A stretch of 64,000 nt of DNA from Brevibacillus panacihumi W25. Its GTDB lineage: Bacteria; Bacillota; Bacilli; Brevibacillales; Brevibacillaceae. The stretch's first letter is position 1, and each line of letters begins with the position of its first letter. Below the pieces are notes generated by a model that saw only the letters and a program-made list of their open reading frames with translations, did no database searches and was not told the origin of the DNA. The position numbers and the translations under genes were made by a program. Below are positions 8,259 through 18,100 of this stretch, in pieces. The stretch is taken from assembly GCF_000503775.1 (NCBI RefSeq), contig NZ_KI629782.1:1872579-1936578 (forward strand), read 5' to 3'.

Positions 8259-9176
8259 TTACTTGGGATTGTTCAAATCGTATGGTGTTTCCTGATAGAC
8301 ATAGTAGTTGAGCCAATTGGAGAACAACAAATTGGCATGGGAGCGCCAGGTGACGATCGGGGCTTTGGTTGGATCGTCCTTGGGGTAATAGTGTCGCGGC
8401 ACCGCAATATCCAGTCCCTTGCTGACATCGCGCTGGTACTCATCCTGCAGGGTATGCGGATCATATTCGGAATGGCCCGTCACAAAGATCTGGCGTCCAT
8501 CCCGGCTCGCGACGATATATACGCCCGATTCCTCCGACTCGGAGAGAATCTCCAGCTCCGTTACCTTCTCGATGTCCTCTCTGCGGTTCTCGGTGTGCCG
8601 CGAATGCGGAACGTAGAAATACGAGTCGAAGCCACGGAACAATTTGATATTTTGCTGGTTTACCGTATGAGGGAATATCCCGAACATTTTATCCGGCAGC
8701 GGATGCTTCGGAACTCCGTAATGATGGTACAGCCCTGCTTGCGCTCCCCAGCAGATGTGCAGGGTGGAAGTGACATTTTCCATCTTCCAGTCCAGGATCG
8801 CCTGCAATTCCTTCCAGTAGGTGACTTCCTCGAAATCAAGCTGCTCCACGGGCGCTCCTGTAATGATCATCCCGTCGAATCGTTGGTGGCGAATATCTTC
8901 AAACGTATGATAGAACGAAGAAAGATGCTCCTCCGACGTATTTTTCGAGGTGTGGCTCGACATGTGCAGCAAAACGATCTCGACCTGCAGCGGCGTATTC
9001 CCCAGCAATCGAAGCAGTTGGGTCTCCGTCGTTTCCTTGACAGGCATCAGATTTAGGATAACGATGCGCAAAGGTCGTATATCCTGGGTAAAGGCACGAC
9101 TTTCTGGCATCACAAAAATATTCTCGTTGGCTAACACTTCCGTAGCTGGCAAACCATCTGGCACTTTGATAGGCAT
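8259..9176 (-). CDS. metA: Homoserine O-acyltransferase MetA (predicted acetyl-CoA specific)
   Basis: MetA acylates homoserine at the first committed step of methionine synthesis. The 305-residue protein has the acyl-enzyme Cys C142 in HICWGAQAG, the conserved [11 protein letters not shown], and the catalytic His/Glu region GHSEYDP. Residue 111 is Glu in [13 protein letters not shown]. In this family Glu111 is found in enzymes that use acetyl-CoA and Gly111 in succinyl-CoA enzymes such as E. coli MetA, so the product is probably O-acetylhomoserine. The 157-bp upstream gap is short and shows no S-box riboswitch. It is a single-gene unit with its own terminator. Confidence 0.95.
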   Translation of the reverse strand: MPIKVPDGLPATEVLANENIFVMPESRAFTQDIRPLRIVILNLMPVKETTETQLLRLLGNTPLQVEIVLLHMSSHTSKNTSEEHLSSFYHTFEDIRHQRFDGMIITGAPVEQLDFEEVTYWKELQAILDWKMENVTSTLHICWGAQAGLYHHYGVPKHPLPDKMFGIFPHTVNQQNIKLFRGFDSYFYVPHSRHTENRREDIEKVTELEILSESEESGVYIVASRDGRQIFVTGHSEYDPHTLQDEYQRDVSKGLDIAVPRHYYPKDDPTKAPIVTWRSHANLLFSNWLNYYVYQETPYDLNNPK

Positions 9177-9282
9177 GATGTAAAATCCCCCTTTCCATCT
9201 GCATCGAGCAGGGAAAAAATCGTAATTCCGAGAAATTCGACAACTATACTCAACTTCCTGCCAAAATATTCAATCTTGGTAT

Positions 9283-9328
9283 GAAAAAGACCCCTGCCTC
9301 CCAAAAAGGGGACAAGAGGTCAAGCTTG
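9283..9328 (-). terminator. Terminator of the glutamate dehydrogenase gene
   Basis: On the minus strand GACCTCTTGTCCCC pairs imperfectly with GGGAGGCAGGGGTC, followed by TTTTT. It lies just after the stop at 9334. Confidence 0.7.
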
Positions 9329-9333
9329 CTTAC

Positions 9334-10605
9334 TTAAATCCAGCCACGCGCCTCCATGGCTTGCGTAATCCGCAGCAAGGAGACCATATACGCACCTGTG
9401 CGCATATCTACTCCGTATTTCTCAGCCAGAGTCCGAACCGCAGCGTAGGCTTCCACCATCGCCGTTTGCAGCTTCTCATTTACCTCTGCTTCCGACCAGT
9501 AGTGATGCATCAGGTTCTGTACCCACTCGAAGTAAGAGACGGTCACACCTCCAGCATTCGCCAGGATGTCCGGGATCACCAAGACACCGTTTTTACGCAG
9601 GATGACATCTGCATCCGGTGTTGTTGGGCCGTTGGCAGCCTCGGCAATCACCTTGGCCCGCACCCGTTCGGCGTTTGCGGCCGTAATGACATTTTCCAAT
9701 GCCGCTGGAATCAAAATATCTACATCAAGCTCCAACAGCTCTGCGTTGGAGATCTTTTTGCCGTTTTCATAATCCTGGATCGAGCCGGTGTCCTTCAATT
9801 GACCAACCTTTTCCACGTCCAAACCGTTCGGATCGTAGATGCCTCCGCGCGAGTCGCTCACTGCTACGATGGCAAAACCGAGCTCAGCAAGCAGTTTGGC
9901 CGAGATGCGGCCGGCATTTCCAAAGCCTTGGATGGCGACTGTCGTCTCCTCCGGCTTGCGGCCCAATTCTTTCAACGCTTCCAGGATCGTAAATACACAG
10001 CCTTGTGCAGTCGCTTCGCTGCGTCCTTTGGAGCCGCCGATGATCAACGGTTTTCCCGTAATGACGCCTGGCGAGTATGCGCCTTTCAAACGGCTGAAGG
10101 TATCCATCATCCAACCCATGATCTGTGGCGTTGTATAAACATCCGGCGCTGGAATATCCTTATCCGGTCCGACAATATCCGCGATTGCTTCCATGAAGCC
10201 GCGGCTGATGCGTTCCAGCTCACCTTTGCTGAAATCATGCGGATCACAGATGACCCCGCCTTTTCCGCCGCCATAAGGCAGACCGACAACGCCGCATTTA
10301 AAGGTCATCCACATGGAGAGCGCCTTTACTTCATCTAATGTAACGTCTGGATGGAAACGGATTCCACCCTTCGTAGGACCAATCGCGTCATTATGTTGCG
10401 AACGATAGCCTTCGAATACGCGAACACTGCCATCATCCATTTTGACGGGGAAGCTGACACAGACTACCCGCTTGGGATGCTTCAGTATTTCTACAGCAGT
10501 GCTAGGCAATCCCAGCAAGGATGCAGCCGCATCAATTTGCTTTTGTACGATCTCAAATGGATTCAGGTTTTCTTTTCCTACGATTTCTCTCTCTGTTGTT
10601 TGCAT
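9334..10605 (-). CDS. gudB: NAD-specific glutamate dehydrogenase
   Basis: This hexameric enzyme catalyses oxidative deamination of glutamate to 2-oxoglutarate. The 423-residue length is typical of RocG/GudB. It has the substrate-site block GYRSQHNDAIGPTKGGIRFHP, the catalytic lysine motif GLPYGGGKGGV with the following D-P-H, and the nucleotide fold VAIQGFGNAGRISAKLL. The tail FEWVQNLMHHYWSEAEV is characteristic. RocG and GudB cannot be told apart from sequence alone, so the symbol is provisional. No convincing sigma-54 (RocR-type) promoter was seen, so a constitutive gudB-like role is slightly favoured. Confidence 0.93.
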   Translation of the reverse strand: MQTTEREIVGKENLNPFEIVQKQIDAAASLLGLPSTAVEILKHPKRVVCVSFPVKMDDGSVRVFEGYRSQHNDAIGPTKGGIRFHPDVTLDEVKALSMWMTFKCGVVGLPYGGGKGGVICDPHDFSKGELERISRGFMEAIADIVGPDKDIPAPDVYTTPQIMGWMMDTFSRLKGAYSPGVITGKPLIIGGSKGRSEATAQGCVFTILEALKELGRKPEETTVAIQGFGNAGRISAKLLAELGFAIVAVSDSRGGIYDPNGLDVEKVGQLKDTGSIQDYENGKKISNAELLELDVDILIPAALENVITAANAERVRAKVIAEAANGPTTPDADVILRKNGVLVIPDILANAGGVTVSYFEWVQNLMHHYWSEAEVNEKLQTAMVEAYAAVRTLAEKYGVDMRTGAYMVSLLRITQAMEARGWI

Positions 10606-10803
10606 GTACTCTCCACCCTTCCCGACTCTCTCTTTTTTGTCTGTAAAATTTTACCACATCACCTTTGTACCGAAGTAAAGAGACGATAGAAACGTCAATA
10701 ATTATAGACGAGAAAAGAGAAGTCTACAATTAATAATTATTCATTTTTTCAAAAAATTAGCTTACTTTCAAGACCTAATTTAACATTTATTTATCTTTTC
10801 CCC

Positions 10804-10854
10804 AAAAAATCGCCTTTCGTTCAACGATTATATGGTTGACCGAAAGGCGAAGCT
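10804..10854 (-). terminator. Terminator of pncB
   Basis: On the minus strand TCGCCTTTCGGTCAAC pairs with GTTGAACGAAAGGCGA and is followed by TTTTTT. This is a strong stem four bases past the stop. Confidence 0.9.
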
Positions 10855-10857
10855 TCC

Positions 10858-12306
10858 TTATTTATACAAGTACGCTTTCATTAACTGGGTCTTGGTCGTC
10901 CACATCAGCTCGCTGATGTGCAGACGGTAGTGCTCAGGGTTGAGCATGCGCAGGTATTCGGGCCAGAACAAGCCCAATTGCTCGCGATGATAAGCGCGGA
11001 TTTCCTCAAGAGTCGGCAGTTCATACACCAGCTCGCCTTCCACAAAGACGGGAGTCAACAGCGGCTCCGCCCGATAGTTCGTTACTTTTTTGTTCAGATA
11101 GGGGTGGCTTGGGTTGATCAGCTCGATCGGCTCGCCTTTGAGAACCTGCTGCTCTTCCGGGTAGCACAGATAGTCGGCGACAGCTTTTCCTGTAGCCGGA
11201 TCGATCAGCCGATACATTTCCTTGATCCCCGGTGTGGTTACCTTTTCCGGATTCCCCGATATTTTGATCGTCGGCAAATAGCTCCCGTCTTCCCCTTCGC
11301 GCGCGACGAGCTTGTAGACGCCGCCCAGCGTCGGCTGGTCTGCGGCGGTGATCAGCTGCGTGCCGACCCCCCAGCTGTCGATCCGCGCTCCCTGTACCTT
11401 CAGGTTGAGAATCGTATGCTCATCCAGATCATTGGATGCGACGATTTGCACGTCCTCCAGTCCCGCTTTATCCAGCATTTCGCGCGTCTTGATCGACAGA
11501 TAAGCCAAATCTCCGCTGTCCAGCCGGACCGCAGCCAATTTCTTACCCTGCTGCTGCAGTTTTTTGCCCAGCTCGATGGCATGAGGGACACCGCTTTTCA
11601 AGGTATCATACGTATCCACCAGCAAGGTCACTTGTCCCGGCAAGGCCTCTGCAAAACGCTCGAACGCAAGCTCCTCGCTGTCATGGCTTTGAACCCACGA
11701 ATGCGCATGCGTCCCTTTTGTCGGAATGCCAAACATTTTCCCAGCCAGCATATTGGAGGTCGCATCAAATCCTGCCAGATAAGCGGCGCGTGTTCCCCAA
11801 AGCGCTGCATCCGCCTCCTGTGCCCGCCGCGTCCCGAACTCCATCAGGATGTCATTTCCTGCGATCTGCTTGATCCGCGATGCCTTCGTGGCGATCAGCG
11901 TCTGGTAATTCATGTAGTTGAGCAACGCTGTCTCCACTAACTGCGCTTCCAGCATGCGCCCTTCCACGCGGATCAGCGGTTCGTTCGGAAAAACCAGCGT
12001 CCCTTCCTTGACCGAATAGAGCGAGCCTGTGAAGCGGAATTGACGCAGTTCCTCCAAAAACGCAGGATCGTAATTCTCCTCCTGTTCGCTCAGGTAAACC
12101 AGATCGCTCTCTTCAAAGCGCAGATTCTGGATATAAGCCACAATTCGCTCCAGACCAGCGTAGACGGCATATCCGTTGCCAAAGGGAAGTTTGCGAAAAA
12201 ACGCCTCAAACACAGCCTTGCGATTATGCGTTCCATTGATCCAGTGCGCGTACATCATGTTGATTTGATATTTATCGGTGTGCAATACCACGCCTGATGA
12301 TTGCAT
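10858..12306 (-). CDS. pncB: Nicotinate phosphoribosyltransferase
   Basis: The enzyme converts nicotinate and PRPP to nicotinate mononucleotide in NAD salvage. The 482-residue protein matches the Bacillus long-form family. It has the N-terminal TDKYQINMMYAHW substrate segment, the nucleotide and PRPP region EFGTRRAQEADAALWGTRAAY, the autophosphorylated His in GTHAHSWVQS, and the phosphate-binding VRLDSGDL. An AGGAGG site precedes the ATG. It is divergent from the MOSC-domain gene. No clear NiaR operator was recognised in the spacer. Confidence 0.95.
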   Translation of the reverse strand: MQSSGVVLHTDKYQINMMYAHWINGTHNRKAVFEAFFRKLPFGNGYAVYAGLERIVAYIQNLRFEESDLVYLSEQEENYDPAFLEELRQFRFTGSLYSVKEGTLVFPNEPLIRVEGRMLEAQLVETALLNYMNYQTLIATKASRIKQIAGNDILMEFGTRRAQEADAALWGTRAAYLAGFDATSNMLAGKMFGIPTKGTHAHSWVQSHDSEELAFERFAEALPGQVTLLVDTYDTLKSGVPHAIELGKKLQQQGKKLAAVRLDSGDLAYLSIKTREMLDKAGLEDVQIVASNDLDEHTILNLKVQGARIDSWGVGTQLITAADQPTLGGVYKLVAREGEDGSYLPTIKISGNPEKVTTPGIKEMYRLIDPATGKAVADYLCYPEEQQVLKGEPIELINPSHPYLNKKVTNYRAEPLLTPVFVEGELVYELPTLEEIRAYHREQLGLFWPEYLRMLNPEHYRLHISELMWTTKTQLMKAYLYK

Positions 12307-12463
12307 GTGAGTAAGCCTCCTGTAGCTTTCTTTCCATTATCATACCAGAACCTCCCACAGGTGTCTTTTTTGTCGGAAGAAATCATCGCAAAACCCTGAT
12401 TCTCGACACCCACACTCCTGTGATATAGTAATGAAATCAATAAACGAGACGGGAGATTGCGAA

Positions 12464-13114
12464 ATGATGGAGATGGATCGACAACTCATGTTTATCTGTA
12501 AAGGCACCCCGAAGGACAACCTATATAACGGGGCCGTATTTCGATCTGGCATTTGGAAGACACAAGCTGATGAATTGCTTGTCCAAGAACAGCAAATCGA
12601 AGCGGATCAAGTGGCAAATCCCGCATATCACGGCGGTCCGGACCGCGTTGTCTGCCTGTATCCTTTTGAACATTATGCCCACTGGGAGAAAGTTTTTGGA
12701 TACCCGTTGCCGATTTCTGCTTTTGGCGAAAATATTAGTGCAAGCAATATGACGGAAGAACAGGTGTGCATCGGAGACATCTTTCAAATCGGGGACGCTG
12801 TCCTCCAGGTTTCACAGGGACGTTATCCTTGCGCCACGATCAACAAGCGCAACAACAACAATCAATTGCTGAAAAAAGTAGTGGAGACCGGCTATACGGG
12901 GTATTTTTTCCGCGTGCTGCAGCCTGGGACAATCGTTCCGTCCTCGACAATCACCCTTTTGTCTGCCCATCCTGCCAAAGTGACTGTCGCCTCCATTCAC
13001 CACCTCTACTTTCATGAGAAAAATCCCCCTCGCTCCACCATCGAACGAATGCTGGGAGTGGCGGAACTGGCAGAACCATGGCGGAAGAAACTTCTCGATA
13101 AGCTGCAATCGTAA
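12464..13114 (+). CDS. MOSC domain protein (YiiM family)
   Basis: The protein has 216 residues and the MOSC fold used to bind sulfur or the molybdenum cofactor. It shows the [17 protein letters not shown] segment, the FGENISASN motif and the conserved Cys in [14 protein letters not shown]-terminal 3-alpha extension ([21 protein letters not shown]) places it with YiiM and YflK, which act in Moco-dependent N-hydroxylated-compound reduction. The frame is open from 12431, but a TATAGT -10 ends at 12429 and GGGAG sits eight bases before 12464, so the later ATG is chosen. The pseudouridine synthase gene starts 16 bp downstream, so the two are probably co-transcribed. Confidence 0.85.
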   Translation: MMEMDRQLMFICKGTPKDNLYNGAVFRSGIWKTQADELLVQEQQIEADQVANPAYHGGPDRVVCLYPFEHYAHWEKVFGYPLPISAFGENISASNMTEEQVCIGDIFQIGDAVLQVSQGRYPCATINKRNNNNQLLKKVVETGYTGYFFRVLQPGTIVPSSTITLLSAHPAKVTVASIHHLYFHEKNPPRSTIERMLGVAELAEPWRKKLLDKLQS

Positions 13115-13130
13115 AGAAAGGATTTTGCGC

Positions 13131-13850
13131 ATGCGAATTAACAAATACATCAGTGAATCTGGCATTTGTTCGAGACGTGAATCGGATAAATGGATCGAAG
13201 CCAAGCGAGTGACGATCAATGGCGTCATCGCCCAACTGGGGAGCACCGTCTCCGAGGGTGATGACGTCAGGGTCGATGGAAAGCCCATCGGCACGAAAAA
13301 AAAGGCAGTCTACATCGCCTTGAACAAGCCTGTCGGCATCACCTGTACGACAGAGCTCCATGTAAAAGGAAACATCATCGATTTTGTCAATCATCCCGAG
13401 CGCATCTTCCCGATCGGCAGGCTGGACAAGGATTCCCAAGGCTTGATCCTTTTGACGAACGATGGCGATATTGTCAATAAAATCCTGCGTGCGGAAAACA
13501 ACCATGATAAAGAGTACATCGTCACAGTGGACAAGCCGATTACCCCCGCTTTTTTGCAAGGAATGTCCAGCGGCGTGCGCATCCTCGGCACCATCACAAA
13601 GCCTTGCACCGTGACGAAAATGAGCGAACGCGTCTTCCGCATCATCCTGACCCAGGGGCTGAACCGGCAGATCAGACGGATGTGTGCCGCCTTTGGCTAT
13701 CAAGTTCGCAAATTGGAGCGCATTCGCATCATGAACATTCACTTAAACGGGTTAAAGCTGGGGCATTGGCGAAATCTGACTGCCAAGGAGTTAGATGAGC
13801 TGCAGAAGAACCTGGAGTATCAGCCCCGCATGTTTTCACCCTCCCCGTAG
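13131..13850 (+). CDS. RNA pseudouridine synthase, RsuA/RluF family
   Basis: This 239-residue enzyme isomerizes a uridine in rRNA to pseudouridine. An N-terminal S4 RNA-binding domain ([22 protein letters not shown]) is followed by the catalytic domain with Asp in [17 protein letters not shown] and the motif EYIVTVDKP. The C-terminal [18 protein letters not shown] block is typical of RluF (23S U2604 in E. coli). The frame is open further upstream, but an AAAGGA site precedes this ATG. It lies directly after the MOSC gene and has a terminator downstream. Confidence 0.9.
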   Translation: MRINKYISESGICSRRESDKWIEAKRVTINGVIAQLGSTVSEGDDVRVDGKPIGTKKKAVYIALNKPVGITCTTELHVKGNIIDFVNHPERIFPIGRLDKDSQGLILLTNDGDIVNKILRAENNHDKEYIVTVDKPITPAFLQGMSSGVRILGTITKPCTVTKMSERVFRIILTQGLNRQIRRMCAAFGYQVRKLERIRIMNIHLNGLKLGHWRNLTAKELDELQKNLEYQPRMFSPSP

Positions 13851-13867
13851 CATGCTGATTCGCAGAC

Positions 13868-13916
13868 AAAAGACAGGATGGAGCTCTTTCTCCACCATTC
13901 TGTCTTTTTTTCTGTC
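13868..13916 (+). terminator. Terminator after the pseudouridine synthase gene
   Basis: AGACAGGATGG-AG pairs with CTCCACCATTCTGTCT and is followed by TTTTTTT. Confidence 0.85.
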
Positions 13917-14051
13917 AAATCGATCGTACTTTTCCCGGGAAATCGACATGGAGAAAGGGTACCTATTTACGTTTATTTGTATTAAAGTGAATAAGGACAA
14001 AAGTCTACCTATCAAAATCAACCTGCGATTTACGCAGAAAGGTGAGAGTTC

Positions 14052-14882
14052 ATGAATCTTTGGGAGATTTTCGTGGCATTCGTGTTGGGTCTTGTAGAAG
14101 GACTTACCGAATTTGCCCCCGTTTCATCTACAGGACACATGATTATTGTCGACGACACGCTGCTTCACTCCAGTGCTTTGTTTTCGCCACATGTCGCCAA
14201 CACGTTCAAAGTAGTTATCCAACTCGGCTCCATCATAGCCGCAGTCATCATCTTCAAAGATCGCTTCTTGAGTCTGCTTGGGTTAAAAAGGCTTCCCTCC
14301 GACAACGGCAACCCCAGGGAAAAGCTTCGTCTGTCCCAAGTCCTGGTCGGCCTTATTCCCGCCGGTATCTTAGGCGTATTGTTTAACGACTATATCGACG
14401 AGTATCTCTTTTCCGTACATACCGTCTTGATCGGCCTTGTGGCAGGCGCACTCTTGATGATCGCTGCAGACTGGTTTCGTCCTGCCAAGCCCAAAGTGGT
14501 TTCTGTAGACCAGATCACCCACAAGCAAGCGCTGATTATCGGGTTGTTCCAATGTATCGCCTTGTGGCCGGGTTTTTCCCGCTCTGGTTCCACGATCTCC
14601 GGCGGCGTGCTGCTGGGCCTGAATCACCGCTCCGCGTCCGACTTTACGTTTATTATGGCCGTTCCGATCATGGCCGGCGCGAGCTTCTTGTCCCTGTTGA
14701 AGAACTGGCAGTACATCACGATCGAAGCTCTGCCGTTTTTTGTGGTCGGTTTTATCAGCGCCTTTCTCTTCGCTTGGCTCGCGATCCGATTCTTCCTGCG
14801 CCTGATCAATCGAATCAAGCTTGTACCCTTTGCCCTTTATCGAATTGTGCTCGCAGCCGTGATTTTTTTCTGGATTCTGTAA
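14052..14882 (+). CDS. uppP: Undecaprenyl-diphosphatase
   Basis: UppP dephosphorylates undecaprenyl pyrophosphate on the outer membrane face to recycle the cell-wall lipid carrier, and raises bacitracin tolerance. The 276-residue integral membrane protein has the two signature motifs EGLTEFAPVSSTGHM (near the N-terminus) and PGFSRSGSTISGG, which together form the phosphatase site. An AAAGGTGAG site precedes the ATG. The KtrB gene starts about 90 bp downstream on the same strand with no obvious terminator between. Confidence 0.95.
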   Translation: MNLWEIFVAFVLGLVEGLTEFAPVSSTGHMIIVDDTLLHSSALFSPHVANTFKVVIQLGSIIAAVIIFKDRFLSLLGLKRLPSDNGNPREKLRLSQVLVGLIPAGILGVLFNDYIDEYLFSVHTVLIGLVAGALLMIAADWFRPAKPKVVSVDQITHKQALIIGLFQCIALWPGFSRSGSTISGGVLLGLNHRSASDFTFIMAVPIMAGASFLSLLKNWQYITIEALPFFVVGFISAFLFAWLAIRFFLRLINRIKLVPFALYRIVLAAVIFFWIL

Positions 14883-14975
14883 CATTCGGACAGCCCCTGA
14901 CGGAAAAGTTTTGCTTGCAACCTTCTTTTTCGGTATGATTACCGTTATGAGTAAACGTGTTCGGGGGGCTTGTCC

Positions 14976-16337
14976 TTGTTATCTTCTTCCTACCAAAAAC
15001 GTCGGCTGACGTCGGTTCAGATCATCGTCTTTTTCTACGTCGGATTGATCCTTTTGTCCAGCGTTCTCTTATACCTCCCCATCTTCCATAACACTGGCGC
15101 CTCCATTTCCTTTATCGACGCCATGTTTACAGCAACCAGCGCGATTAGTGTGACTGGTCTATCCGTCATCACCATCCACGAGATTTTCAACGATTGGGGC
15201 ATTCTGTATCTGACGCTGCTCTTCCAAGTGGGCGGGATCGGGATTATGACACTGGGCACCTTCTTTTGGCTGCTGATGGGGCATAGGATCGGACTGGAGC
15301 AACGAATCTGGATCGCGACGGACCACAACCGTTCGACATTATCTGGCCTCGTCAATCTGATGCGCAATATTCTCGTCCTGGCCCTGTTGATCGAGTTGGT
15401 GGGAACCATTCTTTTGGGCAGTCACTTTTTGCTCAGCGGATACTACAGCAATTGGTACTCCGCGTATTACCATGGCTTCTTCGCTTCGGTCAGCGCCTTT
15501 ACCAACGCTGGCTTTGATCTTCATGGAAACTCCATGCTCGACTTTTCACATGACTATATTTACCAATCCATTGTTATGATTTTGATTATTTGCGGTGCAA
15601 TCGGCTTTCCGGTCTTGATGGAGGTCCGCAATTACTTTTCCTATCGGCGGGCAAAAATGCGATTTACCTTCTCCCTCTTTACCAAAGTCACGACGGTTAC
15701 TTTCTTCTCCCTTGTCGCCGTCGGAGCCCTTTTTCTATACCTATTTGAACGAACCCAGCTGTTTGCGGGCATGAGCTGGCATGAGACCTTGTTTTATTCG
15801 CTCTTTCATTCCATCTCGTCACGCAGCGGAGGCCTGTCCACACTGGAGATCAGCCATCTCTCCAGTCCTGCCCTCCTGATGCTGGCTGGTCTGATGTTCA
15901 TCGGCGCCTCTCCAAGCAGTGTCGGGGGCGGCATCCGGACGACGACCTTTTTTGTCATGGTCGCGGCGGTAATCAACCATATGCGCGGCTACAAGGACGT
16001 GAAGGTGTTCGGCAGGGAATTGGTAGAAGAGGATATCATGCGCTCGTTTCTCGTGTTCTTCGTCGCCATATTCCTGGTCTTCACGTCTGTGATCCTGATG
16101 GTCTGGCTCGAGGATATGCCATTCCAGCACGTCTTGTTCGAGGTCTGCTCCGCCTTCGGGACGACAGGCTTGTCTACAGGCATCACTTCGGAGCTGAGTA
16201 CCCCGGGCAAGCTGATCCTCATCATTACCATGATGATCGGGCGGATCGGGATTATCAACGTCCTGCTCTTCCTCAAACGGAACGAGCGGATCGTACGTTA
16301 TCACCATCCCAAAGAACGCATCATCATCGGACAATGA
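14976..16337 (+). CDS. KtrB/TrkH-family potassium channel subunit
   Basis: This is the ion-translocating subunit of a Ktr-type K+ uptake system. About 453 residues form four M1-P-M2 repeats. The four selectivity-filter glycines are visible in SVTGLS, TNAGFD, SRSGGLST and GTTGLSTG. No ATG precedes the first helix. A TTG at 14970 lies one base after GGGGGG, whereas the TTG at 14976 lies seven bases after it, so I choose the latter. No KtrA-like RCK partner gene is adjacent, so the regulatory subunit must be encoded elsewhere. A terminator follows. Confidence 0.9.
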   Translation: MLSSSYQKRRLTSVQIIVFFYVGLILLSSVLLYLPIFHNTGASISFIDAMFTATSAISVTGLSVITIHEIFNDWGILYLTLLFQVGGIGIMTLGTFFWLLMGHRIGLEQRIWIATDHNRSTLSGLVNLMRNILVLALLIELVGTILLGSHFLLSGYYSNWYSAYYHGFFASVSAFTNAGFDLHGNSMLDFSHDYIYQSIVMILIICGAIGFPVLMEVRNYFSYRRAKMRFTFSLFTKVTTVTFFSLVAVGALFLYLFERTQLFAGMSWHETLFYSLFHSISSRSGGLSTLEISHLSSPALLMLAGLMFIGASPSSVGGGIRTTTFFVMVAAVINHMRGYKDVKVFGRELVEEDIMRSFLVFFVAIFLVFTSVILMVWLEDMPFQHVLFEVCSAFGTTGLSTGITSELSTPGKLILIITMMIGRIGIINVLLFLKRNERIVRYHHPKERIIIGQ

Positions 16338-16351
16338 GACGCTTTGTCTTT

Positions 16352-16384
16352 CAGAAGGCTCCCTTTCAAAGGGAGCTTCTTTCA
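16352..16384 (+). terminator. Terminator after the KtrB gene
   Basis: AGAAGGCTCCCTTT pairs with AAGGGAGCTTCT and is followed by a short T-rich tract. Confidence 0.75.
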
Positions 16385-16410
16385 TTGTTAACCATCTAAC
16401 ATAATTTTGT

Positions 16411-16440
16411 TTGACTTTACTAAACTAAAAGAAATATCCT
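16411..16440 (+). promoter_or_regulatory. Candidate sigma-A promoter of oppA
   Basis: TTGACT (16411-16416) and TATCCT (16435-16440) are spaced by 18 bp, 40 bp before the oppA start. The -35 lies in TTTTGTTTGACTT, also found at the right end of the 34-bp palindrome at 5667-5700. Confidence 0.5.
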
Positions 16441-16480
16441 TACATGTATAGACGAGAGATTTTATAGGGGGGAGAACATC

Positions 16481-18100
16481 ATGAAAAAAGCATTTGCCTT
16501 ACTCACCGGTCTGACTTTGCTGTTTGGGGTATTGACCGGGTGCAGCACGCAATCAAATGAATCACCGCAAGCAGAACAAGCCAGCACCAATGGCGAGCCT
16601 ATGGTTCTGCGCTGGAGCATCAACAGTGAACCGCCGTCCCTTGATCCCGGGATCGCCGTAGACGCTGACTCGTTCGACATGATTTACGCAGCCTTTGAAG
16701 GGTTGACGAGCTACGATGTGAACGGAGAACTGGTCAATGCAACGGCCGAAAGCTTTACCAACTCGCCTGATTACACGCAGTTTACTTTTAAAATCCGCAA
16801 AGATGCCAAATGGAGCAATGGCGATCCGCTCACGGCTCATGACTTCGTATACGCGATCAAACGCAACCTGGACCCGAAAACGGCCTCCGAGTATGCCTAT
16901 CAGCTTTACTACATTAAAGGAGGAGAGGAATACAATACGGGAATAGGCAGTGCTGATGATGTCGGCGTAAAAGCCTTGGATGACTACACGCTGGAATTCA
17001 CGCTGAAGGCCCCTACGCCGTTTTTCCGGGAGTTGACCTTCTTCCCGACCCTCTTCCCCCTGCATCAAAAAACAGTCGAATCCAACCCGAAATGGGCGGA
17101 TGAGGCTGCGACAATCGTGGGAAACGGCCCGTTCATCATGAAAGAATGGGAGCATAAGCAAAAAATTGTCTTCGAGAAGAATGACAACTACTGGGACAAG
17201 GACAACGTCAAACTGGACCGCCTGGAAGTCGCCATGATCGATGACAACAACACCGCGTTTTCCATGTTTGAAAACGGCGACATCGACTGGGGCGGCTATC
17301 CTGCCTCCACTCTGCCGCCAGATGCCATCCCATATCTGAAAAACGAAGGAAAACTGATGGTTGCCAGCAATCCGGGGACGCAATCTGTGGTTTTCAATAC
17401 GCAGAAACCGCCTTTCAACAACCAAAAGATCAGACAAGCCTTCGCCTACGCGATTGATCGCCAAGCGATCATCGACAACATCCTGCAGACTGGCGTACCA
17501 GCAGCGTATGGATGGGTTCCCGATTCGATGGGCCTGAAACCAGAAGGCTATTTTAAAGAAGACCCGGCAAAAGCCAAACAACTGCTCGAAGAAGGAATGA
17601 AGGAGCTGGGTTTGACCAGCTTCCCGAGCGTTACGTATACCTTCGATTCGACGGATATGAACAAAAAAGTGGCGGAAGCCTTGCAAGACCAATGGAAACG
17701 CAACCTGGGCATTGACGTGAAGCTGTACACGGCAGAATTGAAAGTGTACCGGGATATGCGCTCGCAAGGCAATTTCGACATGATCCGTTTCCAATGGGGC
17801 GCGGACTTCAACGACCCGATCAACTTCCTGGAGATGTTCCGTGAAAAAACGGGCGGCAACAACCACCCGGATTGGGAGAATCCGAAGTTCAAGGAATTGA
17901 TCGACCAAAGCTATACCGAGCCTGACCTCGAAAAACGCAAGCAAATCCTGCTCGAGGCTGAAACAATCCTGATGGAGGAAATGCCTTTGGCACCGATCAA
18001 CTTCCGCGGCAATCCTTATGTGAAAAATGACCATGTGAAAGATTTCATCATCTTTCCGCTCGGTGGTGCTTACTTCAAGTATGCATCGGTTATGAGATAG
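16481..18100 (+). CDS. oppA: Oligopeptide ABC transporter substrate-binding lipoprotein
   Basis: This is a solute-binding protein of the OppA/DppA class (SBP_bac_5), 539 residues, anchored by lipid on C21 of the lipobox GVLTGC. The mature domain begins LRWSINSEPPSLDPG, typical of peptide-binding proteins, and contains KWSNGDPLTAHDFVYAIKRNLDP and the hinge NPGTQSVVFNTQKPPFNNQKIRQAFAYAIDR. No permease or ATPase gene flanks it, so it must serve a transporter encoded elsewhere, or act in sensing. A GGGGGGAG site precedes the ATG. The TAG stop coincides with the left edge of repeat copy 2, which therefore forms its 3' region. Confidence 0.93.
   Translation: MKKAFALLTGLTLLFGVLTGCSTQSNESPQAEQASTNGEPMVLRWSINSEPPSLDPGIAVDADSFDMIYAAFEGLTSYDVNGELVNATAESFTNSPDYTQFTFKIRKDAKWSNGDPLTAHDFVYAIKRNLDPKTASEYAYQLYYIKGGEEYNTGIGSADDVGVKALDDYTLEFTLKAPTPFFRELTFFPTLFPLHQKTVESNPKWADEAATIVGNGPFIMKEWEHKQKIVFEKNDNYWDKDNVKLDRLEVAMIDDNNTAFSMFENGDIDWGGYPASTLPPDAIPYLKNEGKLMVASNPGTQSVVFNTQKPPFNNQKIRQAFAYAIDRQAIIDNILQTGVPAAYGWVPDSMGLKPEGYFKEDPAKAKQLLEEGMKELGLTSFPSVTYTFDSTDMNKKVAEALQDQWKRNLGIDVKLYTAELKVYRDMRSQGNFDMIRFQWGADFNDPINFLEMFREKTGGNNHPDWENPKFKELIDQSYTEPDLEKRKQILLEAETILMEEMPLAPINFRGNPYVKNDHVKDFIIFPLGGAYFKYASVMR

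Noticed and set aside
8096-8311. Small ORFs within the repeat element copies (also 18090-18360)
   Set aside because: Reading frames are not preserved between the two copies because of single-base indels, while base pairing is preserved.
9177-9282. Possible SAM riboswitch upstream of metA
   Set aside because: The gap is too short and none of the S-box core sequences are visible.
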